64,000 nt of DNA from Capniomyces stellatus (taxonomy: Eukaryota > Kickxellomycota > Harpellomycetes > Harpellales > Legeriomycetaceae). This document shows, one piece after another, positions 1 through 11,244 of this stretch. The notes beneath the pieces were generated by a model. That model did no database searches. It was not told where the DNA came from and was given only the letters and a program-made list of their open reading frames with translations. Numbering within the stretch: the first letter of the stretch is position 1; every line of letters starts with the position of its first letter. The position numbers and the translations under genes are program-made. The stretch lies in contig LUVW01000010.1 in the NCBI GenBank assembly GCA_001661515.1, positions 751,130 to 815,129 on the forward strand, in the 5' to 3' direction.

Positions 1-2291
1 ACTCTTAAACGACTTTGTTGGTAGTGATAATACACGTTTATTATGCTATGGATGTCGGGAATTTGTACTAGTGTTATGTTCATAAATTCAAATAACTATT
101 AACATCTATTTCTTTATTTCTTTTTTTTCTTACTTTTTTCTTTCTTTCCAAAGCACAAGCATACAAAGGCAATATCGTTTGGTTTGGAGTGGGACAGGGC
201 AGGTAGAAATCTAGTAGTGGAAGGAACTTGAGTGGAGACTACATGATTTGAAATTTGTCAGAAGGCTGTCTTATGTAATCGGAAGAGATTGGTTTGTAGA
301 TGTTTTGTTTATACTTGATGTGATATTATCAAAGGGGGCATGAGGAGTGGATAGTTTTTTTGCAGTTGATTTTAAATGCGAGCCAAAAAAGAATAACACA
401 TTTGGTAAAAGTCATCACAATAATTTCTAATCAGTTGTGACATTACAACGTCTAGGCGAAAATAAGCGTTTTTTTTCAATAGGAAGAATTCAGTTGAAGA
501 AAAATAAAATATGATAGGGGGGAAACTTTTGAATATTAAAACCAAGCAAAATTGGTAATTTAATAAACGAAACGCCAAATTAATAAAAAAACCTTGGAAC
601 TTTTATAAGGAAGTTGGAGCTCACTGATTAAATAATAATGAATTAATAAAGGCTGAAGAGATGTGTGGTTCGGAATAGCAGTGTGAAGTAGAGGCAATAA
701 TTAAAAACGGGTCTGTTCTATGGAGCCAGCAAAGTAGGTGTAAAGGCGGATATATGCTGGACACAACACTTGGACAAGTAAAGTTATATTAATCAGGGCT
801 AGCGATAAATATACTTAAAGTTAGGCGTATGTATAGGTAATTTGGAATACAAGAGAAACTCTGTGAATACTGTTAAATTCCCGCGCAACTTGTCGGTATA
901 CACAGTAGAGATAACAAGTGTTGAACGTGTGACCAGAGCAAATGATTAATAAAGCGGGAAGAATAGGCATAAAAGACGGTATTGTTTGAGCTGAAATGAA
1001 TAATCATTTTAGTCACATTATACTTTTATGCAAGAGAACAATAAAAAGAAGTGAAAGATAATTAAGGTTTTCATTAAAGAGAAAAAAAAGAAAGAATAAG
1101 GAGTAGAATCAAATCTTGGATTTCAATGGAAATACAAGTTGAATAACTATTGGTATAAACGAAAATATTGTTGGTCAGCCAGTTCAATCAATCTATAAAC
1201 ATGATTTGTAGGAATCGAGATAAAAGGAAAGAAAGAAAAAAGTAATTCAATTAAAAAGTGTTTGAAATTAGGATTGGGAGATATTGAGTAATTGTATTAA
1301 TTTAAATTGTGCTTGATTAATAATAACAAAAAAAAAGAGCAAAAAGAAAATAAAGTAGATAAAAACTGACTAATAAAAAGCCTCGAGAAAATTTAACAAG
1401 TAGCCAATACAAAAAAGTAAAGTGTAATGGAAAAAAAAATACTTTTTTATTTTAAGAAATTCCAATGCTAATAGTAAATCTAAGTGCTTTTGTTTATAGT
1501 TTTGATACTGAAAACGTAAAAAAAAAAAGGTTGATATTGCGAAAAATAAAGTAAATAATGGGGAAGTCGAGTGAAAGAGAAAAAAAAATGGGCGATTGGA
1601 ATAAAAAAGCAGAGTATAATCTCGAATATTAAAAAGGAGTTTGCGGAAGGAATTTTGCTAGATAGGATTTCGCAACAATAAGGGGGGAGGGGAAATTAGA
1701 CTCGTTTATTAAAGACCCAAATAGTTGCAATTCATTAAAGGAATAAAGAAAAAAAAGGAAGCGGCTTTGCTTTTATTAGATAAATTCTGTACTTTATGTT
1801 TTCTAGTTAATAAACTCGCGATTAAGCTTTTCAAACTATAATAAAAATCGGGCAGTTGGGAAATACACGAGCACAAGCAGTTGCAAAGTGACAAAAGCAA
1901 CAACGAAAAGAAAGAGAGAAAGAAAGAGAGTAAAAAAAACATATTTTTGTTGAAGTACTTTAAAGCCCAAAGGAATTAGAGTTGCGTAAAGCAAAGTCAA
2001 CCAAATAAGGGAATTTTAGCCAAAGGAATTCAAATTGAGTAGAAGCATAGACTAGTTGATACGGAAGTGAGGAGGATAAGAAGAAAAAAAGCAAATAAGA
2101 GCGAGTCAATAAGGGCGATAGCAAAAAGTAGGGTGTAGATAAATTGGATAATCACAGAGGCAAAAGGAAAGAGAGGGAGGTAAAGAAAACAGTAGACAGC
2201 AAGATAACACAAAAGAATTTTTTTAATAAAAACAATATCGGAAGGGCTGGCTATTAAAAGAGGAGAAAAAGAAAAGGAAAAAGAGATAACG
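1..2291. other. Intergenic, no gene seen
   Basis: A+T-rich and increasingly purine-rich on the + strand toward the Sec2-like gene. Only short frames interrupted by stops were seen, none with recognisable protein signatures. It is likely 5' flank and promoter of the downstream gene, but no convincing TATA box stands out. Confidence 0.5.
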
Positions 2292-4721
2292 ATGCTTCTT
2301 ACAAAGGCATTCACGTCAGGAAATAGAATGGAGCTAAGAAATGATCTGAATATGGCGAACGAAAAAGAGACGCACATAATACCAAACACGAATTCAGAGA
2401 TAAAAGAGAAGAGTTTGAATAAAGGCAAGGATGAAAAAAGCGCAGGTGTGGTAGAAAGTAGCGAAGAGGTAGAGCTGGGAAAGAAAAGGATGAATGTAGA
2501 GGAGATTAGTGAGGATATAGATAGAGTTTTAGTTTCGCTAGAGAACGTGACTTCGATAATAAAGGAGACGAATCTGATATTCAAGACGGATTTTGAAGAT
2601 GAGTATAAAGAGTTTGATGGGCCAGAGGCGATCAAGATAAAGCTGACACAGAAACTCGAGGACTGTATTAGGCATGAGAAAAGTATAGAGAGCGACTTGG
2701 GATTGCTGCGCAATAAAGCGGAGAAGCTGGGGCTGAGGCAGGGGGGAGGAGGGGAAGGAGAAGAGGAAGGATTAGGATTAGGGGACGTAAACGACAATAT
2801 GAGTTTGGCGGAGGTAAAAAAGATAGAGGCGTTTAGGAGAAAGCAAGAGCAGTACAAGGAGGATATAGAGCTGCTGAACAAGAACCTGGAGGATATGGTG
2901 GGGCTGAAGGCGGGATATATAGAGAAGATAGAGGAGCTGGAGCTAAAAGTGCGAGAGTATGAGAGAAAAGAAGCAGAGCAAGAGCTGGAGATCAAGGGGC
3001 TGCAGTCGTCGTTGGCAGAAATGAACGACAAGGTGGTTGACCAAGTGAACGAGACGGCTGAGGTGGCTTATGCAAAGGAACTGGTGGAGGCAGAGCTTGA
3101 AGAGCTGAGCCAGAAGCTGTTTGAGGAGGCGAACTTGATGGTATCAGAGGAGAGGAGGCAGAAGGGGGCGGTTGAGCGAAAGAACGAGATTTTAGAGAGG
3201 AAGATCAAGGATCTGGAGGACCAGCTGGTGAGCGAAAGGATGCAGAGTGCAGGGCTTAAGGAGCGGCTGCAGAAGGTGTCAGAGGAGCAGGTGACGACGC
3301 AGCAGCAGATGGCAAGCATCGAGAGCAGAGGGAACGACGAGACGAAGTTTGAGGAGGAGCCCAAGGTAATGGCGCAGAGAAGCGTTCTGTACACGGCAGA
3401 GAGTCTGCTGGAGAGGTGCGACGAAATGGTTCTTGCAGAGTTCAGAGAGTTTTTGGCAGAGATCAGAATGCGGTCGTCTACAAAGTGGCAATCAATGCCG
3501 TTTTTGCGACACGTGATTGAGGAGGATATTGAGCCTGTGCTGAGGTTTGGACCAAAACCAAGAATCTCGTCAAAAAACATTCTGGATGCCATTATGGCAA
3601 ACACGCTGATAGTGGAGGAGTTTATTACCAAGACTGAAGATTCAGAGTCGACTGCAGAACTGGGCCTAGGTTCAGGTTCAGGTTCAGGTTCAGGTTCAGG
3701 TTCAGGTTCAGGCTCAGTGTCGGGTAAAACTGGGTCGGTTTCGTCTGACTCAAAAGTAGGAATCTCAACCAATGTACCGGCACCACGGCCAATCATGCCA
3801 AGCAGGTCGCTGTTGTGGGAGAGGCTGAGCGGGAACATTCCAGCAAACCCGAATGGGTGCCAGGCCTGTGGGAAAGAGGGCCAGTGTACTTATAGATTCA
3901 AGATGGGGCAGAAGACCGATGAGTTGTGGGCGCAAATCGACTCTAGCTGCCGCGACAGGATAGTGTCGGTGTGTGAGTTTTATGGGTTTGTGCGGTTTTT
4001 GCGCCGTGGTTACTTTAACCGGCTGGTGTCTGAGCTTTATGCTGAGGTTATGAGGCTGAGGCTGTGCATGTTTTATGCGCGGTCGGGCACGCTTGAGTAT
4101 GCCTACTCGCTAGACCCTTGCCTTTCAAAGGCCTCCTTACTAACTGGTACCATTCCCCAGCTATCCCCGCAAACCCCAACTTCCACCTCCCTAAATTCCC
4201 GCAACAAAACCGAGCCACCAACAGCTACCAAAAATGACTCTGACACCAACAACCTCCTGGTTCCAAAACGCACCCTGTCAAACTCTATAATGAATTTGGT
4301 TTCCTTTGACCTTCCCAACCCATTGGCATCAAACACTGCTGTTGAAAACTTGAAGGCGTCAGGGTCAAGGCTCCGTTCCCAGTCCGAAACCATAGCCCAA
4401 CAGGAAACCTTTCCTCTCCAGCTTGCTGCCAGATCACACACCAACAACAACCCCGACGACTCCAGCTTTTCTGGTCATCTCAGTTCCGACAAGGGCTTGA
4501 ACATTACTGTCGATCCAAATTCTCCTAACCCTAATCACAATCATAACCATAACCTTAACCATAACTCTGATCCTATTTCTATTTCTATTCCCAACTCTTC
4601 TGAAATCCAGCCTTTTGCCAGACTGCGCGATAGTGCTGATCTGGACCGCCCTGTTGGTTCCAGTCCCAGACAAGACACGCCAAAATCACCCCTAGCAAAC
4701 AACCTTGTTAATTCAAGCTGA
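2292..4721 (+). CDS. SEC2: Sec2/Rabin8-type Rab guanine-nucleotide exchange factor
   Basis: Single uninterrupted frame of 809 residues. Residues about 30-345 are heptad-rich coiled coil. Around residues 262-330 lies the Sec2 GEF signature (EELSQKLFEEANLMV), equivalent to the segment of yeast Sec2p and animal Rabin8 that opens Sec4/Rab8. Residues about 506-600 match the conserved C-terminal domain of Rabin8/Rabin3: a CxxC (CQACGK), then SSCRDRIVSVCEFYGFVRF and a following helix. The family activates Rab8/Sec4 on secretory vesicles for exocytosis and polarised growth. A Gly-Ser hexanucleotide repeat and a disordered Ser/Pro/Asn tail separate and follow the domains. The first ATG is used; no intron is apparent. 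Third codon positions switch from G/A-rich to C-rich near 4110. Family assignment is firm; the partner GTPase is inferred. Confidence 0.88.
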   Translation: MLLTKAFTSGNRMELRNDLNMANEKETHIIPNTNSEIKEKSLNKGKDEKSAGVVESSEEVELGKKRMNVEEISEDIDRVLVSLENVTSIIKETNLIFKTDFEDEYKEFDGPEAIKIKLTQKLEDCIRHEKSIESDLGLLRNKAEKLGLRQGGGGEGEEEGLGLGDVNDNMSLAEVKKIEAFRRKQEQYKEDIELLNKNLEDMVGLKAGYIEKIEELELKVREYERKEAEQELEIKGLQSSLAEMNDKVVDQVNETAEVAYAKELVEAELEELSQKLFEEANLMVSEERRQKGAVERKNEILERKIKDLEDQLVSERMQSAGLKERLQKVSEEQVTTQQQMASIESRGNDETKFEEEPKVMAQRSVLYTAESLLERCDEMVLAEFREFLAEIRMRSSTKWQSMPFLRHVIEEDIEPVLRFGPKPRISSKNILDAIMANTLIVEEFITKTEDSESTAELGLGSGSGSGSGSGSGSGSVSGKTGSVSSDSKVGISTNVPAPRPIMPSRSLLWERLSGNIPANPNGCQACGKEGQCTYRFKMGQKTDELWAQIDSSCRDRIVSVCEFYGFVRFLRRGYFNRLVSELYAEVMRLRLCMFYARSGTLEYAYSLDPCLSKASLLTGTIPQLSPQTPTSTSLNSRNKTEPPTATKNDSDTNNLLVPKRTLSNSIMNLVSFDLPNPLASNTAVENLKASGSRLRSQSETIAQQETFPLQLAARSHTNNNPDDSSFSGHLSSDKGLNITVDPNSPNPNHNHNHNLNHNSDPISISIPNSSEIQPFARLRDSADLDRPVGSSPRQDTPKSPLANNLVNSS
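3669..3716 (+). repeat. GGTTCA hexanucleotide microsatellite, in frame
   Basis: Seven perfect GGTTCA units plus one GGCTCA variant inside the Sec2-like CDS, encoding a Gly-Ser run between the coiled coil and the C-terminal domain. The unit is a multiple of three, so length changes would keep the frame. Confidence 0.95.
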
Positions 4722-6769
4722 TATTAACGATACCAACTTGGAATAAACAACACGAATATCTCAACAACGATCGAATTACTCCTCTAATCTAGTCCTTACC
4801 CTTTTCGTTTATACAACTCCTACCTTGTTATTGTTACTACTACTACTACTACTACTACTACTATTATTATTTTTAATTTCTGTTTCCTACTTTATACACT
4901 CTTATAATTTTTATATCAATCGTTGTGATATATTTTTCTTTCTTTACTCCTTTTTCTTTCTTTCTATTGCGTGTATGACTGTTTATCACCGATAGTTGCC
5001 ATGTAAACTTTGCGGTGTACAGTCTAGTAATCACTGCAAGTCATTAAAAACCTAATATTTACTTTTTAACATTTACTTGATGTTGCTATTTTCCTCGTCC
5101 TTCACTTGCTTGGCATTGTTTTCAATTAATAATTAGTCATATTTCCAATACTCTGATTTTGCACACTGAGGTTTTGATTATGGATTCTTGATTTTGACAT
5201 GAGCTTGATCAATAAACTTGGCGCCATGTTGCGGTAAGAAAAAAAAAGAAGAAAAAAAAAAAAGGAAATGATAAAATTTGAAGGTTGAGGGTGTGTGTGT
5301 GTAGATATTAATTGAATGTGAGACCGTCATGGTGAATGGGGAATATGTATAAGACGGAAAAGTATTGTGAAAAACAAATAAATAAGCTTGTTCGGAAATA
5401 CTAAATAAATGGGATTGTAATTGTTAACCAATAGATCAGGTAAAAATTCGTAACCAAGTGATTATAAAAGTGCAAGGATATTATTAATAGTTGAACTTGA
5501 TTATTTTGCAAAGCAAGTGGATTTAAAAGCCATCAATAGACTTTTAATCTAATCATAAATTCTGCATTGTTGGATTATTACTGGGATATTTGTTGTCTTG
5601 CAGCTCAAAGAAAAGCCGAGAATATTAATAGTAAAATAAAAATAAAAATAAAAAAGAAAACAAAGCAAATAAGAGAAACAAAAGTAAGAGTAGAAAAAAA
5701 TAACCAAGTAAAAAAGTAATAGGAAAAAAAAAGTAAAAAATGGTAAAGAAAAAAAGGGAAATGGATAGAAAAGGTATTTTTTACGAGGGGAGGAATATAG
5801 AATAATAAATGTAACAAAAACAAAAGGAGTATTAGGGTGTTTAAATAATACCTAGGAGAAAAAAAAGCAATTAAAAAAATCAACAACCTAGATTATAATA
5901 TAGTCAAGTGTATATAGCGGTTAAACTTCAAACCAGCTTGGTTTATAATTCTAGAGACTTTATATTATTATTAATATTTTTCTAAAGATTTAAAGAGAAA
6001 GCCAAATAATAATAAAAAAAGAAAAGGAGAATAAATACGCAAATAAAGAAGGTAAGCTTAAAGATTATATAAAAATAAGGATTGTAAAAGAGAAAGCAGG
6101 ACAAAGAAAAAGAAACAGGCAATGGTCGGGTTGACTAGGTTGTACTGTTTGTAATCTAAAACAAAGGATCCAAACTACAGCCAAAACTGCAGTAAAACAA
6201 GGACAATAAGCCTGAATAAAATGAAATAGTAAAGGGAACAAGAACAAGGACAAAAACGTGTAAATATATGAATGGGTAGTTCGTATGAGTACTAGTATAT
6301 AAAACAAAACAAAAAAAACTAAAGGCTATAAATAAGGCGATGATGTAGAAGAGGATTTTTTTGAAGCTTTGGAAGATATATAAATGCATATATATAGATT
6401 TATGTAAAACAGAGTGAAGAATAAAACCAAACAAAAGCCATCTGTTTTTGTTTTGTAACTTGCTATACTTGTCCTTTTTTTTAAAAAAAAAATACACACT
6501 ACTTTTTCAATTAATGGACTAGAGGCGAATGCAATATAAATAAAAGGCGACGAATATATATTGTTTTTTTATTGAAAGAGTACTTGTTCATTAATTCGTT
6601 AGATTAATTTAAATTATAAATGAAATGATAATATAAATTGGTAGTTCAATAGAGGAATAAACAGGGGGAAAAAAAATAAGGAATACACAGAAAGCAGAGG
6701 GAAAGAGAAAAGAAAAGAAAAGTCAACAAAAAAAAAAAAAAGAAAAAGAAAAGAGAGAATTGAAAAAAG
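4722..6769. other. Intergenic, compositionally split
   Basis: Just after the Sec2-like stop the + strand is pyrimidine-rich and carries an ACT trinucleotide run (about 4835-4863). From about 5230 it turns strongly purine-rich, with A/G tracts that continue into the USP7 gene. Long minus-strand frames here (for example 5605-5886 and 6156-6497) are low-complexity Phe/Leu translations of these tracts. No RNA gene or promoter motif is convincing. Confidence 0.5.
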
Positions 6770-9700
6770 ATGGAGGATAAAGAAACATCTGTAAAGGCAC
6801 TTAATGTGCTTGATGGTAAGTAAAAATAAGAGAAATAAATAGAATAACAGGGATAAGAGAGAAAAAAAAAAGGAATAGTAAAAAAAAAAGAACTGAATTG
6901 TGGCGAATAAATAGAGAGGACTTTTGCAGACAGTTTGCTCCAAGACATGGGGTTTGAGGTTGCAGGAGATGGGGCGTTCCATTGGGAAATTGATAACTGG
7001 AGCCAGCTGGAAGAAAAAGTAAAGAGTAAAAGTTTTGAAGTAGGAGGGCATAAATGGTAAGTAAATGGAAGAGTGAAGGATAAAGTGTGATTAAAGATTG
7101 GAGATTGAGGATTAAAATTGATACTTGATAAATGTAGGAATATATTGTTATACCCACAAGGTAACCATGTGCGAGATAGAGTATCGGTATATTTGGAGTA
7201 TAGTGATGCGGCTACAGCAGAGGAGGGCTGGCATGCTTGTGCGCAATTTCTATTGGCAATATCAAATGTAGACAATCCAGAAGTATATTTTTCAAACAGT
7301 AAGTGGAATAGTGAGAGAAATAGAGAAATGGATAAGAAGAAAAGAAAAAGTTGGGAAAAAGAAAATGATAATAGAGATGGATGAAATGGTGAATAGGTGC
7401 GCATCATAGATTTTCGTCAGAAGAGTCGGATTGGGGGTTTACAAACTTTACAGATACACGGAGATTGGTAGCGGAGAATGGGTCGGGAGAGTCGTTGTTG
7501 TCAATGGATAGGATAAGGATAACGGGGATAGTGAGAGTGGCAAAGGATCCAACGGGGGTGCTTTGGCATAACTTTGTGAACTGGGACTCAAAGAAGGAGA
7601 CGGGACATGTGGGGCTGAAGAATCAGGGGGCAACATGTTATATGAACTCGCTGCTGCAGTCGTTGTATTTTACGAATGAGTTTAGGCGGGCAGTGTTCCA
7701 GATTCCAACAAAGGACGACGACCCGAAGCGATCAGTAGCATTGGCGATCCAGCGGGTGTTCTACAACCTGCAGACGAGCAAAGTGTCGGTGGGGACGACA
7801 GAACTGACAAGTTCGTTTGGGTGGGACTCAGTGCAGTCGTTCATGCAGCATGACGTGCAGGAGTTCAACCGAGTGCTGCAGGATAACCTGGAGACAAAGA
7901 TGAAGGGGACCCGGGCAGATGGGGCGCTGGCCCGGCTGTTTGAGGGTAAGATGAAGAGTTACATCCAGTGCGTAAATGTCAATTTTGAGTCATCGCGAGT
8001 GGAGGATTACTACGACATATCACTGAACGTGAAGGGGTGCAAAACTCTGCGGGACTCGTTTGTGGACTACTGCCAGGTCGAGACGCTTGAGGGCGACAAC
8101 AAGTACATGGCTGAGGGCCACGGGTTGCAAGAGGCGCGTAAGGGCGTGATCTTTGAGTCGTTCCCCCCGGTTCTGCAGTTGCAGCTTAAGCGGTTTGAGT
8201 ACGACTTTGTCCAGGATAACATGGTCAAAATCAACGACAGACACGAGTTTCCCCTCCAAATCGATCTTGGCGAGTTCCTGAGCAAAGACGCAGACAGATC
8301 AGAGCCCTACGAGTACGTGCTGCAGGGCGTGCTTGTACACAGCGGCGACCTGCACAGTGGACACTACTTTGCACTTTTACGTACCGACATTGACGGCAAA
8401 TGGTACAAGTTTGACGACGACCACGTCATTCCTGCCTCGGAACATGAGGTGCTTGAAGAGAACTTTGGCGGTGAGTACCCTAAACCAAAGCCACATCTTC
8501 AAGCACAAGGCCAAGGTCAAGGCCAGGGCCAGCCACCAAACCCTGCATTGCCAACACGAGCTACACGGTTCAGGTTTACAAACGCGTACATGTTGGTGTA
8601 CATCCGCAAGTCAAGGCTAAAGGACATTTTGGCGCCAATCACCGCAGACGAGATCCCCGAACACCTGGTCAAGCGAAACGAAATGGCCAGAGAGCTGGAG
8701 GAGAAAAGGCGGCGCGAAAAGAACGAAAGTCATCTATACACAAACGTGATGGTGGTCAACGACACTCACTTTTACAAGAACCACGCGTTTGACCTGACAA
8801 AGTTTGAAACCTTTGGTGAAGCTGAAGCTGAGCTGGTACACCGTGTACGCAAGGATTTGAGTTTCCAGGCGTTTGCTGCCCAGGTAGCGGCCACCATGGA
8901 CGTTACGCTTGACCAGCTGCGAGTATGGACGTTTATGCGCAGACACAACGGAACAATCCGCATTGACGCTCCGATTCTTGACTATTCGCCCGAACTCAAG
9001 ATGGGCCACATTCAGTTGACTCGTGTAGGATCCAGTCAGATTCCGGTTCTGTACTTTGAAGTTGTCGATTCCAACTCCAACTCCAATTCTAATTCTAATT
9101 CTAATTCTAATTCTAATTCTAATTCTGTTTACAAGTTTGGCAAGTTCTCAACTCAAAACAACGTGATTGTCCACATCAAGTACTACGACCCGCTGTCCAA
9201 AACCATGTCTGCGGTAGGCAAATTGTACCTCAACGAGTCCACCATAATCAAGGATATTATCCCCGACCTCCTGCGCATGAAGTCTCTGGACACATCCAAC
9301 CAGTTGGTGCTGTTTGAGGAGGTTTACCCAGGAAATATTGCCAAAATGAACTGCGAACTCAGCCTCAAGGAAGCCCAGCTCCAGTCCGGCGACATTATCT
9401 GCTACCAGCTCCAGCTTTCCCCAGCCCAACTCGAAGACTTGGCCAAAGACCCTGAAAGCCTTGCCACTATTCCTGAATACTTTGAGTATGTCCAGAGCTG
9501 CGTCACTGTTACTTTTAAAAAGCTCCCCAGCTCCAACAATTCCACCATCAATTCTGCCTCCAACATCAACAATGAAAACGATAACGATAACGATAACGAT
9601 AACGATAACGAAAACGAAAACGAAAACGATAATGACGACAATCTCATTGATTCCTCCGAATCTGACTCGGAATCGCTAAACTCTTCTGAACCCGAAAATA

Positions 9701-11028
9701 TCTCTACCACCATTACTACTGCCATTACTACTGCCAATACTACTGGTACTGGTTTGGCTGATGTGGTGTTGGATTTGAGTCTCAATCTGCCCTACGATTT
9801 GGTTGCTAAAAAAGTTGCGCGTGCATTGTCAATTCCTGATCCAAACAAACTAAGATTCACTTTTTCCACCGTTGGAGGCGCTCCAAAGCAGCACGTAAAC
9901 CACTCGCCCTCCATCTCTCTTGCCGACATGCTGCCCTCAGCCTACTACAACAAGCAGAACGGAACCAACCTGCCCCACTCTACCAACAGAGACTGCCGCA
10001 TCTACTACGAGGTGCTTGACGTGTCTTTACTTCAGCTTGAAAAACTCAGGAAATTCTCCGTCACCTTTGTTGCTGAAACCATGCGTGACTCCCATTCTCT
10101 TGATATTCTTGTTGACAAACTCGGCTGTGTCCAGGACCTCATTGACTTGATTTACCCCAAAGTCTCCCAAATCCTCTCCAAGTCCGCCCCCAATTCTGCC
10201 GACATTAAAAAATCTCATTCAATTTCCTCCACCAACTCTCCTTCTTCTCCTCCACTTCCCCCTCCCCTTTCCCCTTCTCCTCTCCCACTTTCATCTTTTC
10301 CCTTTGGTCTCAGGGTCTACCAGGTAGTCAACCACAGCATCACTAGGCTTCTTACCGGTGACATACCAATCTCTTCCATCCAAGAGTTTGGAACCTCTAT
10401 TGTTGCCGAACTGACTCCTTCAGTCACCGACTCTTTACTATTACCCCCTACCAACTCTACTGATCCAAACTCTCAACCTCAACCTCAACCTCAACTTCAA
10501 CTTCAACTTGAATCTGATCAACATTTACCCCGTGTCATTCAAGTCTTCCATTTCAACAAGGATTTCAACAACCCCCACAGCGTTCCTTTCCTTCTCACTC
10601 TTTTCCCACAAGAACCCTTTTACCCAAACACTTGGGCCCGAATTAAGGCCAAGCTAGGGTGTGGCGAAAAGGAGTTTTCAAAGATCTTGCCTGTTTATGT
10701 CCCATGCTTTGCTACTTGTACTTCTGACTCAAAGTACCTTCCTCCTCCTCCACCTCCACCTCCACCAACCAATTCTGCCAACTCTGTCAACTCTATTGCT
10801 GCTGATCTTAACGATGATTCTATTCTTTTAGATCATCCCTCCACTACTCCTACTCCCACACCGTCTCTTACTCCCTCCACCAACAACCCTGATTCCATTT
10901 CTTCTTCTGGTCCCTTGTATCTTTACCATATGTTTGAAAACCAATCTGATTCTTTGGGTCTTGATCATATCGATCGATCCTCCCGTTCCAGATTCCATAA
11001 CGAAGCTTCAATCAAAATTTTGAACTAA
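6770..11028 (+). CDS. UBP15: USP7/Ubp15-family ubiquitin carboxyl-terminal hydrolase
   Basis: Four exons: 6770-6815, 6930-7056, 7138-7298, 7397-11028, joined by GTAAGT...AG introns of 81-114 nt, giving 1,321 residues. Exons 1-4 build a MATH/TRAF domain (WEIDNWSQLEEKV, FEVGGHKW, AHHRFSSEESDWGF). The catalytic domain follows, with the Cys box GLKNQGATCYMNSLL (nucleophile about Cys192) and the His box HSGDLHSGHYFALL (about His434) followed by DDDHV. The C-terminal half has the tandem ubiquitin-like HUBL region of USP7, broken by Asn-Ser and Asn-Asp hexanucleotide insertions and Pro/Ser-rich loops. The family removes ubiquitin from nuclear and peroxisomal substrates. It is longer than human USP7 (1,102) mainly because of low-complexity inserts. 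Identification is firm; substrates are unknown. Confidence 0.95.
9071..9126 (+). repeat. AATTCT hexanucleotide repeat in USP7 CDS
   Basis: Two CCAACT-type units followed by seven perfect AATTCT units, encoding alternating Asn-Ser within a linker of the ubiquitin-like region. It keeps reading frame. Confidence 0.9.
9574..9630 (+). repeat. GATAAC/GAAAAC hexanucleotide repeat in USP7 CDS
   Basis: Tandem GATAAC units followed by GAAAAC units encode an acidic Asn-Asp/Asn-Glu stretch between predicted ubiquitin-like modules. The shift from one unit type to the other suggests stepwise expansion. Confidence 0.9.
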
Positions 11029-11033
11029 TTTCC

Positions 11034-11073
11034 TTTTTACTTTTTACTTTTTACTTTTTACTTTTTACTTTTT
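11034..11073. repeat. ACTTTTT heptamer tandem repeat
   Basis: About five to six consecutive heptamers immediately after the USP7 stop codon, in the presumed 3' untranslated region. Because USP7 and the minus-strand repeat gene are convergent (216 nt apart), it lies in their shared 3' space. Confidence 0.85.
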
Positions 11074-11244
11074 GTTTTTATTAATTATCCATCTTTATTT
11101 CCACTATTGCTTTTTAACTTATAAAAGTTGATAAATATACTCGACTATATATTAACCCCTTTTTAAATCCTTTTATTTCAATATTATTACTACTACTACT
11201 ACTACTTTTACTACTTTTACTACTACTATTATTGTTATTAATCT

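Noticed and set aside
2030..3031. 333-codon minus-strand frame opposite the Sec2-like gene
   Set aside because: Ser/Phe/Leu-rich antisense of a purine-rich coiled-coil CDS; no signature. The same applies to 3068-3838 (-).
4527..4565. CCTAACCCTAA-like, telomere-like sequence
   Set aside because: Lies inside the Sec2-like CDS and encodes an Asn-His-Pro low-complexity stretch; not a tandem telomeric array.
6646..7407. 253-codon minus-strand frame over the USP7 5' exons
   Set aside because: Covers USP7 exons 2-3 and purine-rich introns in antisense; Phe/Ser/Leu low complexity.
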